From contig NC_061812.1 of NCBI RefSeq assembly GCF_021462225.1, positions 36,753,175 through 36,817,174 on the forward strand: a stretch of 64,000 bases of DNA, read 5' to 3'. The position numbers and the translations under genes were made by a program. This document shows, piece by piece, positions 19,947 to 31,900 of this stretch. The notes beneath the pieces were generated by a model. That model worked only from the letters and a program-made list of their open reading frames with translations, made no database searches and was not told the origin of the DNA. Source of the DNA: Girardinichthys multiradiatus. Taxonomy: Eukaryota > Chordata > Actinopteri > Cyprinodontiformes > Goodeidae. Each line of letters opens with the position of its first letter. Position 1 is the stretch's first letter.

Positions 19947-20304
19947 GGCTGCATGGTGGCACAGTTGGTAGCACTGTTGCCTTGCAGCAAGAAGGTCCTG
20001 GGTTCAATTCCCAGCCTGGCAACTTTCTGCATGGAGTTTGCATGTTCTCCCCGTGCATGCGTGGGTTCTCACCAGGTACTCCGGCTTCCTCCCACAGTCC
20101 AAAGACATGCCTGTTAGGTTAATTGGTAACTCTAAATTGCCGTTAGGTGTATAAATGAGTGTGTGCATGGTTGTTTGTGTGTTGCCCTGCAACAGACTGG
20201 CAACCTGTCCAGGGTGTACCCTCCCTCTTGCCCATAGACTGCTGGAGATAGGCACCTGCAACCCACTATGGAATAAGCAGTAGAAAATGACTGACTGACT
20301 GATG
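19947..20304 (+). mobile_element. tRNA-derived SINE, full length, 9-bp target duplication
   Basis: The head has RNA polymerase III boxes: TGGCACAGTTGG (A box) and GGTTCAATTCC (B box). The body has GCATGTTCTCCCCGTGCATG and CCTCCCACAGTCCAAAGACA blocks and ends in a GACTGACTGACTGATG repeat. TTATGAATG flanks it on both sides (19938-19946 and 20305-20313). A second full copy lies at 44213-44572. Confidence 0.85.
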
Positions 20305-20313
20305 TTATGAATG

Positions 20314-21500
20314 AACAAATGCCTTTTATTGTCACTGTACACATGTACAATGAGTTTAAAATCTCCTTTTACAGAGCAGACATATACATAAAACATAGCA
20401 ACATCAGACAGAAAAATGCAAACATGAGAGCAAAGAAATGAAGTTCATAGTTCACAGTATTAAATATGTTGCACAGGTAGGTAAAAGGGTTAGGTTGAGT
20501 GGTTAGATATTGAAGTCAGTGCTTGCACAAGTTCAGTTTTATGGCTTTGGTAATAAAGCTGTTCTTAAATCTATTTGTCTTTGTTCTGAAGCACCTGTTT
20601 CACGTCCCTGAGGGTAACAGGTCGAAGTAGCAGCTGTCCTTGATGATGTGTTTTTGCTTTATTGAGGCAGCGGGAGGCGTTAATGTCCATTACGGAGGGG
20701 AGTGGGCAGCCAATTATCTCCTGTGCTGCCTTAGCTACTCTCTAAAGCCTTTCCTGACATGCCAAGGGGCAGCTGCCGTACCATACTGTGATGCCGTAGG
20801 TCAGCAGGCTTTCAATGGAAGAGTAGTAGAAGCCGAAGTGCAGGTTGTAATCCAGGTTATACTTCCTGGGGACTCTCAATAAGTGTAAGAGCTGCTGAGA
20901 TTTCTTGTTGCGATTGTTGTGATGTTGTTTCTCTAGGAAATGCAGCAGTGATGATGACACTGAGAAACTGGTGGTTGATGAACACCTTCACACACTCGCC
21001 GTTAATGTAATTGAGGGCCAAGTGGGTGCTTTGCTTCCTGAAGTTGGCTTTCTTGGTGTTCAAAGCCAGGTTATTATCTGAACACCAGGTTGCCAACCTC
21101 AGGACCTCCTCTCTATAAGCTGGCTGGTCACCTTTTGAAATGAGTCTGACCACTATGGTGTCGCCAGCAAACCTGACCATCAGGTTGTTGTTGTGGCCTG
21201 GACTGCAGTTGAGGGTGTAGAGACAGTACAGGACTGGGCTCAGCACACAGCTCTGTGGGGGAGCTGGTGCTCAACGTCGAGTGGAAAAGAGGTGGGGGTC
21301 TCACAGTCTGGGGCCTCTTGGTGAGAAAATCCTTTATCCGGGCACATGGAAAGGGAGGAGGCCAAGAATGACCAAACCGCCTGGCTTTTAGAATTTCTTT
21401 CTTAAGGTCAGCTCGAGCACTCCTGTATAGGGCTCTGTCACCTGACCTGAAGGCAGCGTCGCAGGCTCTGAGGAGTGCACATGGCTGGGCATCGAGGGTA
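20314..21500 (-). mobile_element. Rex1-like LINE, 5'-truncated and decayed
   Basis: The minus strand encodes the C-terminal reverse transcriptase region: LSPVLYCLYT, then a motif C variant FAGDT where the catalytic FADDT is expected, then WCSDNNLALNTKK and SSIESLLTYGITVWYGSC. An upstream piece (RACDAAFRSGDRALYRSARA) near 21420-21480 belongs to the same protein but is out of frame. The 3' tail is ACAATAAAAGGCATTTG. It is not functional because of frameshifts and the changed catalytic motif. It lies inside the Tc1 relict. Confidence 0.75.
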
Positions 21501-22190
21501 CCCGGCTGTTCTGTACGGTGGCCGACAGGTGCAAACACGCAGCAAATGGTTAATTGCACAGCAAGCACATAAATGATGCAACCTCCAAAACATACTAACA
21601 CCAAAAACTAATGCAACAGAAAAAAGCTGCAAAAGAAAAATGCTGCAATCACAAAAATAGACAGAAGCAAAAGGAAAAATGCTGCAAATCGAAAACAACA
21701 GCAAATAGCAAAACAAGAGCAAGTTTTAAAAACGCTGGGAAAGGAAAAAAAAAAATACGAAAACAGCAGCAAGTTAGGAAAAACTGCTAACTCACTCCAC
21801 AAAACGGAAGTTCGCCAGACCACTAGAGGGAGTTGACCACTAATATTACCAATGTAAATATGCTGCTGTTCTCTAATATTGCAAAATATTACAGCCACTT
21901 GCTTGAAAAACGCATGAAGGAACATGTTGTTGCATAAGGAAAACACATTTTCTCTCTTCCCTCCAGCCGTCAAGTTTCATCTGGGCAATCCCGTAATGTC
22001 TTTACTTAGGGTCTGGTCCGGAATGAGTTGGGGGTCGTCTCCCCATAGTGAATAGAACGTTGGCCAGGCTGGCCAAGATGGGTTTGGGTCATGGCTTTGT
22101 AAGCTTAATATTGGAATAGACATGATCCAGAGACTGCGATGGACTGGCGACCTGGGCACATGTTTAGGATTATGGTCCTACTGAAAGATT
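21501..22190. repeat. A-rich block with recurring TGCTGCAA, then unclassified sequence
   Basis: Between about 21540 and 21790 the + strand is A-rich and repeats CTGCAA/GCTGCAAA several times with GCAAAA and CAGCAA variants. 21800-22190 is not recognisable. It contains CCACTAGAGGGAG (about 21819-21831), which loosely resembles a CTCF site. Confidence 0.4.
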
Positions 22191-22729
22191 AACTTTCACT
22201 GCAGTTTCTGCTGCATCTAATAGGAAGGGCATCCCACCTTCTTTCACATGTTTGCTGTTTCCCCTACATGCGGAAAACTACACACAGGACTTCTTTTAAC
22301 ATTGACTTTCGTCTTGCCACTTGCCACTCTTCCACAGAGTCCAGATTTCAGGACAACTAAGAGTTGCCCTCTCAACAGATTCTCCCAGCTGAGCTGTGGA
22401 CCTACACACCTCCTTTAGAGTCATTCTAGGCCTCTTGGCTGCTTCTCTGATGCAGGTGGATGGCCACGCCATGGAAAGTTTTGTAGGTGTGGTGACAGCC
22501 GGTTGTGCCGGATTTTCGTTCGGTCTATCAGAGTAAAGGAAGGCGAATACACATCGTTTCTATTAGTGAAACATTTAGAAACCTTCTTGGTGTTTCTTCC
22601 TTCCAGTTTACAATTATCAGCTACTTCAAGCTGGTCTATTAGATCCTTTAAATACATTGAAATTCGATGTTGTAGCACGACAACGTGAATGAAATTCAAA
22701 CAATGTGAATACTTTTGCAAGGCAGTTTA

Positions 22730-24553
22730 TAAAATAATGCTGAATTGGGTGATCTCAGCTGCTTTCATGCTCAAAGGCTTACCCACACTCTCTGTAACCC
22801 AAGACTGGTGTTACCTAGTATGGGCTGACTCAGACTCAAAACATAAAACTACAATACATTATACGGACCTGTATCTCTCATGCTGGGTTCACAATGTAGA
22901 AATGTGGTTCCTGTGTTTGTAATCTAGCTAGCAGCCTGGCTGTGGTTTAGAGAACATAATCATTGTGGGACAGACAGAGAAGAAAGCAGCCATTGATCAG
23001 TGAAAAGCTGCCTAATGCTGCTTTTCTGTAGCAGAACTGCTCACTGCCTTTAACAGCTTCACTCAGACATTTCAGTCTTTAAATGTGCAAAGCTGTTAGA
23101 AACATACTCTAGAATGCTTACAGCTATAACTGCAGCAAAAGGTGGAAATTATAGTTGATAATTTCAAATGTAAATATGTGTAATTTGGAGCCCTTTGTGC
23201 CAAAGGGAATAAAATTGTGTTCATATGCAATAAATAGATGGAAATCACCCTGTTTTTCGCCAGAATGGAAATGCTGCTGTTACTTTTTTCTTTTTGGAAT
23301 GGAGCTGACTTGTTTGTAATTATGACCTAACAAAAAGGGATGAATCCCCTCAAAGTTAATAATTCATCAGCGTTAACTTATCACTGTTATAGATAATGTC
23401 AGGACAGCTCTTTCAGTTTTTGCTCTGGCTGCTGTCTGTACGCAGGTAAATATACCCACTGGGTTTTCACCCCCTTGTGTTTCTAATTTGTGCAGAAACC
23501 CCGGAGGACTTTGACTTTTGCATCGACTCAGCTGCTCACAGTCTGTCTGTACTGTAGCATTCACCTCCATCGGCTGGGAACTTTATGTAAAGGTGACAGT
23601 TTGGTAAATTTGACTCTTATACAGATGTACTGTAATTTTTCTAATGCACAACATTTGTATGTGACTTTTTACTTGTAGTTTCAGGTCTGTTGTTACGCAA
23701 ACAATGTAAGAGTGTCTTTATACTGTTACAGTAATCAGTGCAAAGTCTCAGTGAATACAACCAGTGTTCATAAATCAAATCATTCCACAGTTGGAAGGTG
23801 CTGTTGTTTGTTTGTCGGGGCATAGGGAGCAGATGATGCATTTACGGTATTAATATCATTTAGATATGTCATGGTTCTGGTTTAAATGTTTTAATCAATA
23901 TGGAGATTCTGAGCTGAAAATATATATTGCAACATAATTGTAATATCTAATATTTTTTTTTGCTTTATGCATTTTCATATTTACAAAAATCAAACTTAAA
24001 GGGATCCAGTTTCTGCTCACTGAATGTTACAAAATCTGAGAGGACGGAAAAAAAAACAACTTACTTTGTCGTGCAAGGCTGCTAAAAGGTGGCCTTTAGA
24101 AATGTAGATGTAGAGAAGCTAAGTTTGCTGTAGCTGTGCTTCCTGAGGCTTGGAAGAATGTTTTTTTTTAAGTTAGGGATTAAATAGTACTACTCTTGAA
24201 GCTCAAGTTATGGTGAGAATTTTGCTTTCTCAATTATGTATTACATCTTTAAACAGACTGAAAACTCACCCACAATGCAGCATTTAGACCTATGCTGTAC
24301 AACTTTGTATAAAACATTACTCAAATATTATGAATTTTTTCCTGGAAGACAAAACCACTGTTCCAATTTGAGGTGTGGATACATTCAACATTGAAATGAA
24401 TGTCACATTCATTTGGGGTTATTTGGACTAATAATACAACAAGCACCTGCAGTGAATTTTAGAAGAATTGTATGAACAAGTTTGGATTTATGGCAGATTT
24501 TTTTCTAATCCACATAGATCAACATTACAAATACAGGCTTAAATATACACATA
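22730..24553. other. Intergenic sequence, no gene seen
   Basis: No supported coding region or recognisable mobile element. Translations are short and stop-rich. Confidence 0.4.
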
Positions 24554-25661
24554 CACTCACCAGCCACTTTATTAGGTACACCTGTCCAACTGCTTGTTAA
24601 TGTAAAATTCTAATCAGCCAATCACATGGCAGCAACTCAATGCATTTAGGCATGTAGACACAGTCAAGATGATCTGTTGCAGTTCAAACCGAGCATCAGA
24701 ATGGGGAAGAAAGGTGATTTAAGTGACTTTGAACGTGGCATGGTTGTTGGTGCCAGACGGGCTGGTCTGAGTATTTCAGAAACTGCTGATCTACTGGGAT
24801 TTTCACGCACTACCATCTCTAGGGTTTACAGAGGACGGTCCGAATAAGAGAAAATATCCAGTGAGCGGCAGTTCTGTGGGCCCAAATGCCTTGTTGATGC
24901 CAGAGGTCAGAGGAGAATGGCCAAACTGGTTCGAGCTGATAGAAAGGCAACAGTAACTCAAATAACCACTTGTTAAATAACCAAGGCATGCAGAAGAACA
25001 TCTCTGAACGCACAACACATCGAACTTTGAGGCAGATGGGCTACAGCAGCAGAAGACCACACTGGGTGCCACTCCTGTCAGCTAAGAACAGGAAACTGAG
25101 GCTACAATTCACACAGGATCAGCAAAATTGGACAATAGAAGATTGGAAAAACGTTGCCTGGTCTGATGAGTCTCGATTTCTGCTGCGACATTCGGATGGT
25201 AAGGTCAGAATTTGGCCTCAACAACATGAAAGCATAGATCCATCCTGCCTTGTATCAACGGTTCAGGCTGGTGGTTGTGGTGTAATGGCGTGGGGGGGTC
25301 TTTTCTTGGCACACTTTGTGCCTCTTAGTACCAATTGAGCATTGTGTCAACACCACAGCCTACCTGAGTATTGTTGCTGACCATTTCCATCCCTTTATGA
25401 CCACAATGTACCCATCTTCTGATGGTTACTTCCAGCAGGATAACTCACCATGTCATAAAGCATGAATCATCTCTGACTGGTTTCTTGAACATGACAATGA
25501 GTTCACTGAACTCAAATGGCCTCCACAATCACCAGATCTCAATCCAATAGAGCACCTTTGGGATGTGGTGGAACGGGAGATTTGCATCATGGATGTACAG
25601 CCGACAAATCTGCAGCATCTGTGTGATGCTATCATGTCAATATGGACCAAACTCTAATAAT
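24554..25661 (+). mobile_element. Tc1-like element, second family, 3'-truncated
   Basis: Starts CACTCACCAGCCACTTTATT next to TA, a widespread fish Tc1-like terminal repeat. The transposase starts at 24701 (MGKKGDLSDFERGMVVGARR) and reaches TAA at 24845-24847. It continues in another frame at 24970-25338 (GMQKNISERTTHRTL; WSDESRF; VMAWGG) and again after further breaks ([16 protein letters not shown], near 25520-25565). The right terminal repeat and the last transposase residues are missing. Confidence 0.85.
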
Positions 25662-25934
25662 AAAACGACTGTCTCTTAGCATGTTGCACCTCACATACAC
25701 ACTTTTTATAGCCATCAACAGGCTTCTGGTATAACTCTGGATGGATTTTGTATCGATCTGATTAAAAATTTATAGAGTTTAATAAAATCAGTTGGTTTCC
25801 TGGCATGGACTTTAAGTTTTTGGTTTCTTTTCTTTATGTTCTATAGTGTAGAAGTTGGGGTCTTTCTTAAAAATTAATGTTAGTCATCTTTATAAATCTC
25901 AGACCAATTCCAACACATAGTTTTAATCCCATTG

Positions 25935-26145
25935 CTCAGGGGTCTCTACCTTCAGTCCTTGAGAGCCACTGTCCTGCAACTTTTAGACCTGTCCCTGTTC
26001 TGCACACCTGAATCAAATGAATGGCTCATTGCTAGGTCTCTGCAGAACTTGATGAGATGTTGAGGAGGTAATTCAAGCATTTGATTCTGGTGTGTTTGCA
26101 CAGGGCTGCATTTAAAAGTACTGAAAGATGGAGACCAATGATCTA
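25935..26145 (+). mobile_element. Non-autonomous DNA-transposon-like repeat
   Basis: Begins CAGGGGTCTCTACC and ends AGATGGAGACCAATG, imperfect inverted ends. The interior has GAGAGCCACTGTCCTGCAAC and CACCTGAATCAAATGAATGG blocks. This type is very common in fish genomes. No coding capacity. The copy at 5908-5984 is the same family. Confidence 0.55.
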
Positions 26146-26409
26146 GTTCTTGAATTGAGGTCCTGTTGAATTTAGACTATGTCCTTTGTTATTCCACCAG
26201 CTCTATGCAAAGCACCAGTACCAGTGGAAACAGTTTTTATTTTAAGTTTAAACCCTCACCATGACATGTTGTTTTGTTATTGTGACCAAACAACTCAATC
26301 TCTGTCTCCTCTGACCTTACTCTTTTCTCCTGAAATCATTTGATGTGTGCAGATGAGCTGCTCCAATTTTTGCAGTCGAGTTTAAAGGTATTGATCCTGG
26401 AACAATCCT

Positions 26410-26443
<34 letters not shown>
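26410..26443 (+). repeat. Uninterrupted run of 34 G
   Basis: A mononucleotide G run, seen directly. Its length may be affected by sequencing error. Confidence 0.95.
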
Positions 26444-26447
<4 letters not shown>

Positions 26448-28019
26448 AACATTGTGGACAATGACACTGTTGTTTAAGCAGGGGACAGTTTATGATAGGC
26501 TTTTGTTTGGTTCCTGGGTTGTTCTTGAACATCCTAACCAGTTGGACTCAACTTTGAGATATTTTGATGTTCCAACAAGACAATGAATAGGCTATGCTTA
26601 AAAGCCTTGTCCACATAAGAGAACTCAAGACATTTAAGTGAACTTTACAAACTCTGGTAGGACATATGGGAAAATATCAAGTCAGAATTGTGCCAGGACC
26701 TTGCTGATGGCTATAAAATGTGTGTGGTATCTTTAAAACTTGCAAAGGGACTTTTTATCCAAATATCAAGGTGGTGGCATATGTATATATTCGATTTTGT
26801 ATTTATAATTCTGGACCTCTGTGGATTAGAGAAAATCCACAGTATATTTAACCTTGTGAACCCAACCAATAAGGTTGCCTGTTTTTTAATCATTCTACGC
26901 CAAAAAGAAAATAACTTTTCCAGTAATGCAATAAAAGTCCAACATGAAAATGACATTCATGCTCATGTACTCCTCACAGGAACTGTAATTATAATATACT
27001 ATAGCAGGTTTTAGCTAAGAATCACCAGGTTTATTTAAAGCATCATGATCATGTAAAAAAGTACAGTAAGTTGGTCACTCTGATGTTGCATTTTAGAGCA
27101 CACAGATTTTCTTTCAAACAACATCATGATCGAAGTTTGGCTTCTATGGGGGCATCCTAAAGTCAACACTCTTCTGATGGACGGTGGTTTCCGCTGCATG
27201 TTATGCAAACATTAGGCAACTTACACACTGGAGAGAATATCCACAGATGTACAGAGACACATTGAAACTGACTGTTCCTGCATTTTAACTTACGTATGGC
27301 ATTTTAAGCACAATGTTTTTCAGCTAAGAGTTAAAACGTCTTACTTCTTATGCATCAGAAACTTTTAACTGCTCTGCTTTGTAGCAGACAGTTTACTGGT
27401 CACACCTCAGGCTATCAGTGTCCTGCTTGATATGTAATGTGATCACATCAGGGATGTAAATGAGTATATCTAAACACAATTCAGTGCAGGAGTGGTTATG
27501 ATTGGTAACAAGAGATTCCTAAATATAAGGTATAAAAAAAAAGGACCAATTCAGTCTATTCTCAACAATAAGAACAGGATTTTCGTCACTCTTTCTTTGA
27601 AAACACTTGATGTATTTGGCCAAGTTTAATAAATTAATTAAAAAAAGATTTGGGGGCAGCACAATCTGCTTTTCAGTAAAAGTGACTGAATATATGTAAT
27701 CCTATTTTCTATTAAAGTAAAGAGAAGGCAAAAAGCCTTATTATTAAAAGACAAATACTTTTTGTACTTTTTTCATTGTAAGAAGATTAGAATTTGTTGG
27801 TAATTTGTTGGTAGTTAGTCACAAAAAATCACTGTTCAAGAGACCTGCTGATCACCAACAGGAATAGCCATATCCTTTAGATGGTTATAAATCAAAGCCC
27901 ACATAAACATTTGGGGAAATCCTCAAGGTGTGGAGTGCAGCAGGAGTCAGTTCTGCAAGAGCCCCCACACATAGAGATTTCCAAGAAATGTGCTGCAACT
28001 GTCTAATTTCAGTCTTCTC
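26444..28019. other. Intergenic sequence, no gene seen
   Basis: AT-rich with short, stop-rich frames. A 108-residue open frame at 26688-27014 has no recognisable domain and looks like chance. Confidence 0.4.
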
Positions 28020-28024
28020 CTTTT

Positions 28025-28370
28025 AGATAAAGTAAATGTTGCATTTCATTTGAAAATTAAAGTCCCAGAGTCTGGATGACGCAGAGAGGCACAACGTTGA
28101 AGTTGCTTAAAGTCCAGTGTGAAGTTTCCACGGATTATTTGGAGAACCATGTCATCAGCTAGCAATGGTTCACTGTGTAGTATCAACTCCAAATTCAAAG
28201 CAGACAGTTTTAGAGCTCTTCATGCTTCCCTTTGCTGACGAGCTTTATGGAGATCACAGTTTTATTCTTTCAGCAGGATTTGGCGCCTGCTCACACTAAC
28301 AACATTACCTGCTTTAATCACCATGGCACCACTGTGCTTGATTGGCCAGCAAACTGGCCCCATTGAAATT
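28025..28370 (+). mobile_element. Ancient relict of the Tc1 A/B/C/D family
   Basis: It aligns by eye to the middle of the copy B transposase, in order: GCATTTCATTTGAAAATTAA / AAAGTCCCAGAGTCTGGA, AAGTCCAGTGTGAAGT, CTTCATGCTTCCCTTTGCTG, AGCTTTATGGAGAT, GCGCCTGCTCACA, CACTGTGCTTGATTGGCC. Many substitutions and gaps, no open frame. It is much older than the four other copies. Confidence 0.8.
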
Positions 28371-28453
28371 AATGAAATTATTATATGCGTGTCTCTGAAT
28401 TGTGGACAGGCCAGTTTCCACAGCTCAGCTTTGGAGTCTTGTTGCACTTTAAA

Positions 28454-28467
28454 CCACTAGGGGGCAG
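28454..28467 (+). promoter_or_regulatory. CTCF-like motif between wdr1 and slc2a9
   Basis: CCACTAGGGGGCAG matches the core CTCF consensus. It lies about 420 bp upstream of the first slc2a9 coding exon. Binding is not shown by sequence alone. Confidence 0.45.
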
Positions 28468-28884
28468 AGTCAGTCTGTTACCTGATGCACTAGACAGCCG
28501 TGAAATTTCCACACTGTGCTGCAGGAGAAATCATTTTTTCCTCTTGCTTGAATGTTAAAAACAGGCAGTGCTTCTTGCTGTAGACAGATTGTGATTTTAT
28601 CTCAGAACATTTGCATGTTTAAAAAAGGGCACTACCCGAGGATTAACACTTGTGACCAAATTCTGCTGCATAATCCTCTGTTATTTTTCTCCCAACCTCT
28701 GCATGCACAGTCATTTCCTTTGCAGGAGATGCTTCTCTCTGCAGCTTGCATGAAAAAAAAAGCCCATCAACTTCCCCAAATATTGTTGTGAAACAACCTC
28801 TGTGCCCCAGTGGGCATTCCCTAACAGCGATGTGTCTCATAGGATGATTGCGACCTTCTCGTTTTAGGTTGCTTAAACTCCATC

Positions 28885-28947
28885 ATGGACAAAAAGGGCG
28901 GACGGAGTGACCACAAAATAAACAACCTAGAGAAAACCTCTGAAAAG
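28885..28947 (+). CDS. slc2a9: slc2a9 first coding exon
   Basis: 21 codons, [20 protein letters not shown] and K, followed by donor GTGAGC. A TTTTAG acceptor ending at 28867 suggests the exon starts at 28868 with a short untranslated stretch and that an upstream leader exon exists. The phase matches the next exon. The N-terminus is variable in this family, so the start is inferred from context. Confidence 0.75.
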
Positions 28948-31900
28948 GTGAGCCTGATAAAGTTGGAAGCTATTTTTCTAAGAAGCACCAAATGACCTGA
29001 AATGCCAAATAATTCTGAAGAAATATTTTTGACTGCTTATTATACTGACAGACGTCCAGCACTCCACATATAGTGCTATATAGGTCACAGTTGTTGTTAT
29101 TTTCCAGGTATGTTAAATACTAACTTACTCTCAAGACCTACAGGTCCTTCTAAAAAAATTAGCATATTGTGATAAAGTTCATTATTTTCTATAATGTAAT
29201 GATGAAAATTTAACATTCATATATTTTAGATTCATTGCACACTAACTGAAATATTTCAAGTCTTTTATTATCTTAATACGGATGATTGTGGCATACAGTT
29301 CATGAAAACCCAAAATTCCTATCTCACAAAATTAGCATATTTCATCCGACCAATAAAAGAAAAGTGTTTTTAATACAAAAAACGTCAACCTTCAAATAAT
29401 CATGTACAGTTATGCACTCAATACTTGGTCGGGAATCCTTTGGCAGAAATGACTGCTTCAATGCGGCGTGGCATGGAGGCAATCAGCCTGTGGCACTGCT
29501 GAGGTCTTATGGAGGCCCAGGATGCTTCGATAGCGGCCTTTAGCTCATCCAGAGTGTTGGGTCTTGAGTCTCTCAACGTTCTCTTCACAATATCCCACAG
29601 ATTCTCTATGGGGTTCAGGTCAGGAAAGTTGGCAGGCCAATTGAGCACAGTGATACCATGGTCAGTAAACCATTTACCAGTGGTTTTGGCACTGTGAGCA
29701 GGTGCCAGGTCGTGCTGAAAAATGAAATCTTCATCTCCATAAAGCTTTTCAGCAGATGGAAGCATGAAGTGCTCCAAAAACTCCTGATAGCTAGCTGCAT
29801 TGACCCTGCCCTTGATAAAACACAGTGGACCAACACCAGCAGCTGACACGGCACCCCAGACCATCACTGACTGTGGGTACTTGACACTGGACTTCTGGCA
29901 TTTTGGCATTTCCTTCTCCCCAGTCTTCCTCCAGACTCTGGCACCTTGATTTCTGAATGACATGCAGAATTTGCTTTCATCCGAAAAAAGTACTTTGGAC
30001 CACTGAGCAACAGTCCAGTGCTGCTTCTCTGTAGCCCAGGACTGGGGAATGTAGCACCTGTAGCCCATTTCCTGCACACGCCTGTGCACGGTGGCTCTGG
30101 ATGTTTCTACTCCAGACTCAATCCACTGCTTCTGCAGGTTCCCCAAGGTCTGGAATCGGCCCTTCTCCACAATCTTCCTCAGGGTCCGGTCACCTCTTCT
30201 CGTTGTGCAGTGTTTTCTGCCACATTTTTCCTTCCCACAGACTTCCCACTGAGGTGCCTTGATACAGCACTCTGGGAACAGCCTATTTGTTCAGAAATTT
30301 CTTTCTGTGTCTTACCCTCTTGCTTGAGGGTGTCAATAGTGGCCTTCTGGACAGCAGTCAGGTCGGCAGTCTTACCCATGATTGGGGTTTTGAGTGATGA
30401 ACCAGGCTGGGAGTTTTAAAGGCCTCAGGAATCTTTTGCAGGTGTTTAGAGTTAACTCGTTGATTCAGATGATTAGGTTCATAGCTCGTTTAGAGACCAT
30501 TTTAATGATATGCTAATTTTGTGAGATAGGAATTTTGGGTTTTCATGAGCTGTATGCCAAAATCATCCGTATTAAGACAATAAAAGACCTGAAATATTTC
30601 AGTTAGTGTGCAATGAATCTAAAATATATGAATGTTAAATTTTCATCATGACATTATGGAAAATAATGAACTTTATCACAATATGCTAATTTTTTGAGAA
30701 GGACCTGTAGGTTGTGTGTGATGAAGCTACTGGTTAGTGAATGTTTACTTTTTTTATTTTGTACCCACAATTTTGCCCTGTTTATCATAGTCCTGTTTCT
30801 GCTCTCTATAAGTTTGACAGTCTTTGCCTTAAAATCATAAAACTCAGATTATGCTAAATGCTTGAACTCATTAATGATTACAAATAAGATAACCTAGCTG
30901 TTAAAAAGATGGTAAAATGCATTTATGCTTCAAGGATATTAAATCAGACTTCTAAGAGACATGTTTATTATTCTCTTCATGATCATCTGTTTATGTTTAT
31001 TTAGAACTATCCATAAGGTTTGTCTTCATCTTAGCCTCCCATTAGTTGTAACAGACATAAGCATTAGTGCTTTGATCTAGCAGCAGTTCCTGTGCCTTTT
31101 AAATTAACATCCCTATAGTATGGGAACAATTTACAACATAAGAAAAAATACTATACAGTTATTAAAATAACATACTCAGAAAAAAAAAACATGTGCAACT
31201 GAGTAGGGTGAATTTGAAAAAGTACAATGACCCTGTATAATCGTGCAGAAAAAACAACAGATTATTTACAAGAAATGGACAAGCTGTGCTAAAACAGCAG
31301 GGATGTGAACACCAACTGACTTTTTTGGGTGCAGGGATAGTTATAAAGTCAGCTGCTGGGAGGAATAATTTGCGATAATGTGACATTGTGCACCTATGAT
31401 GCAATGGACTTTAGAGTATTTTACCCAGGCCTGGTTGTTTTCTTTGGAACAAAAGAATTCTTAAAATCCATTGCCAGGCTCTTGGAAGCCTCTCTTTACC
31501 TATTTATTTCAATCTTGTGTTTCAGTCAGTTATGGGGTAATGATGGCTGTCGTTACTGTGCCATATATTTTTGTACCTTCCTCCTGACCATCACCTTTGT
31601 ACAATTAGATTGTCTTGATCTTTGGCAAACTGCAAACTCTGGCTTTAGGTAAATGTTGCAAATGAGGAGTATGTAGAAAATTCTACTAGGACAGCTTAAA
31701 TTCATACCAGGTTAATTCAACTATCTATGATCACTAGCAGGTATGTATCAAAGAGAACTGAGTGCTGGAATTGAATCATAATGGAGTTCAACAAAGTGCT
31801 GGTTTAAGGCTGGGTACACCTATGCAAAAAGGATAATGCAGCCTTTTTCATTGTTTGCTTCCTGCAAAAATCGTTTCTGTTTTGCTCCTGAATTGTGCAA

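Larger units (their letters stand above)
19888..22727 (-). mobile_element. Tc1-like relict split by later insertions
   Basis: The left end CAGTGCCTCGCACAAGTAG and the right end (reverse complement begins AAACTGCCTTGCAAAAGTAT) are the terminal repeats of a Tc1 family, each next to TA (19886-19887; 22728-22729). Transposase-like sequence on the minus strand is recognisable at about 22195-22480 (similarity to the region around the second helix-turn-helix and linker). The middle is filled by a SINE (19947-20304), a Rex1 LINE (20314-21500) and unclassified sequence. It has many stops. Confidence 0.65.

Noticed and set aside
19955..20015. A possible tRNA gene (A and B box sequence)
   Set aside because: The boxes belong to a tRNA-derived SINE with target duplications; no full cloverleaf.
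26688..27014. 108-codon frame in the intergenic region
   Set aside because: AT-rich composition and hydrophobic codon make-up fit chance; no motif.
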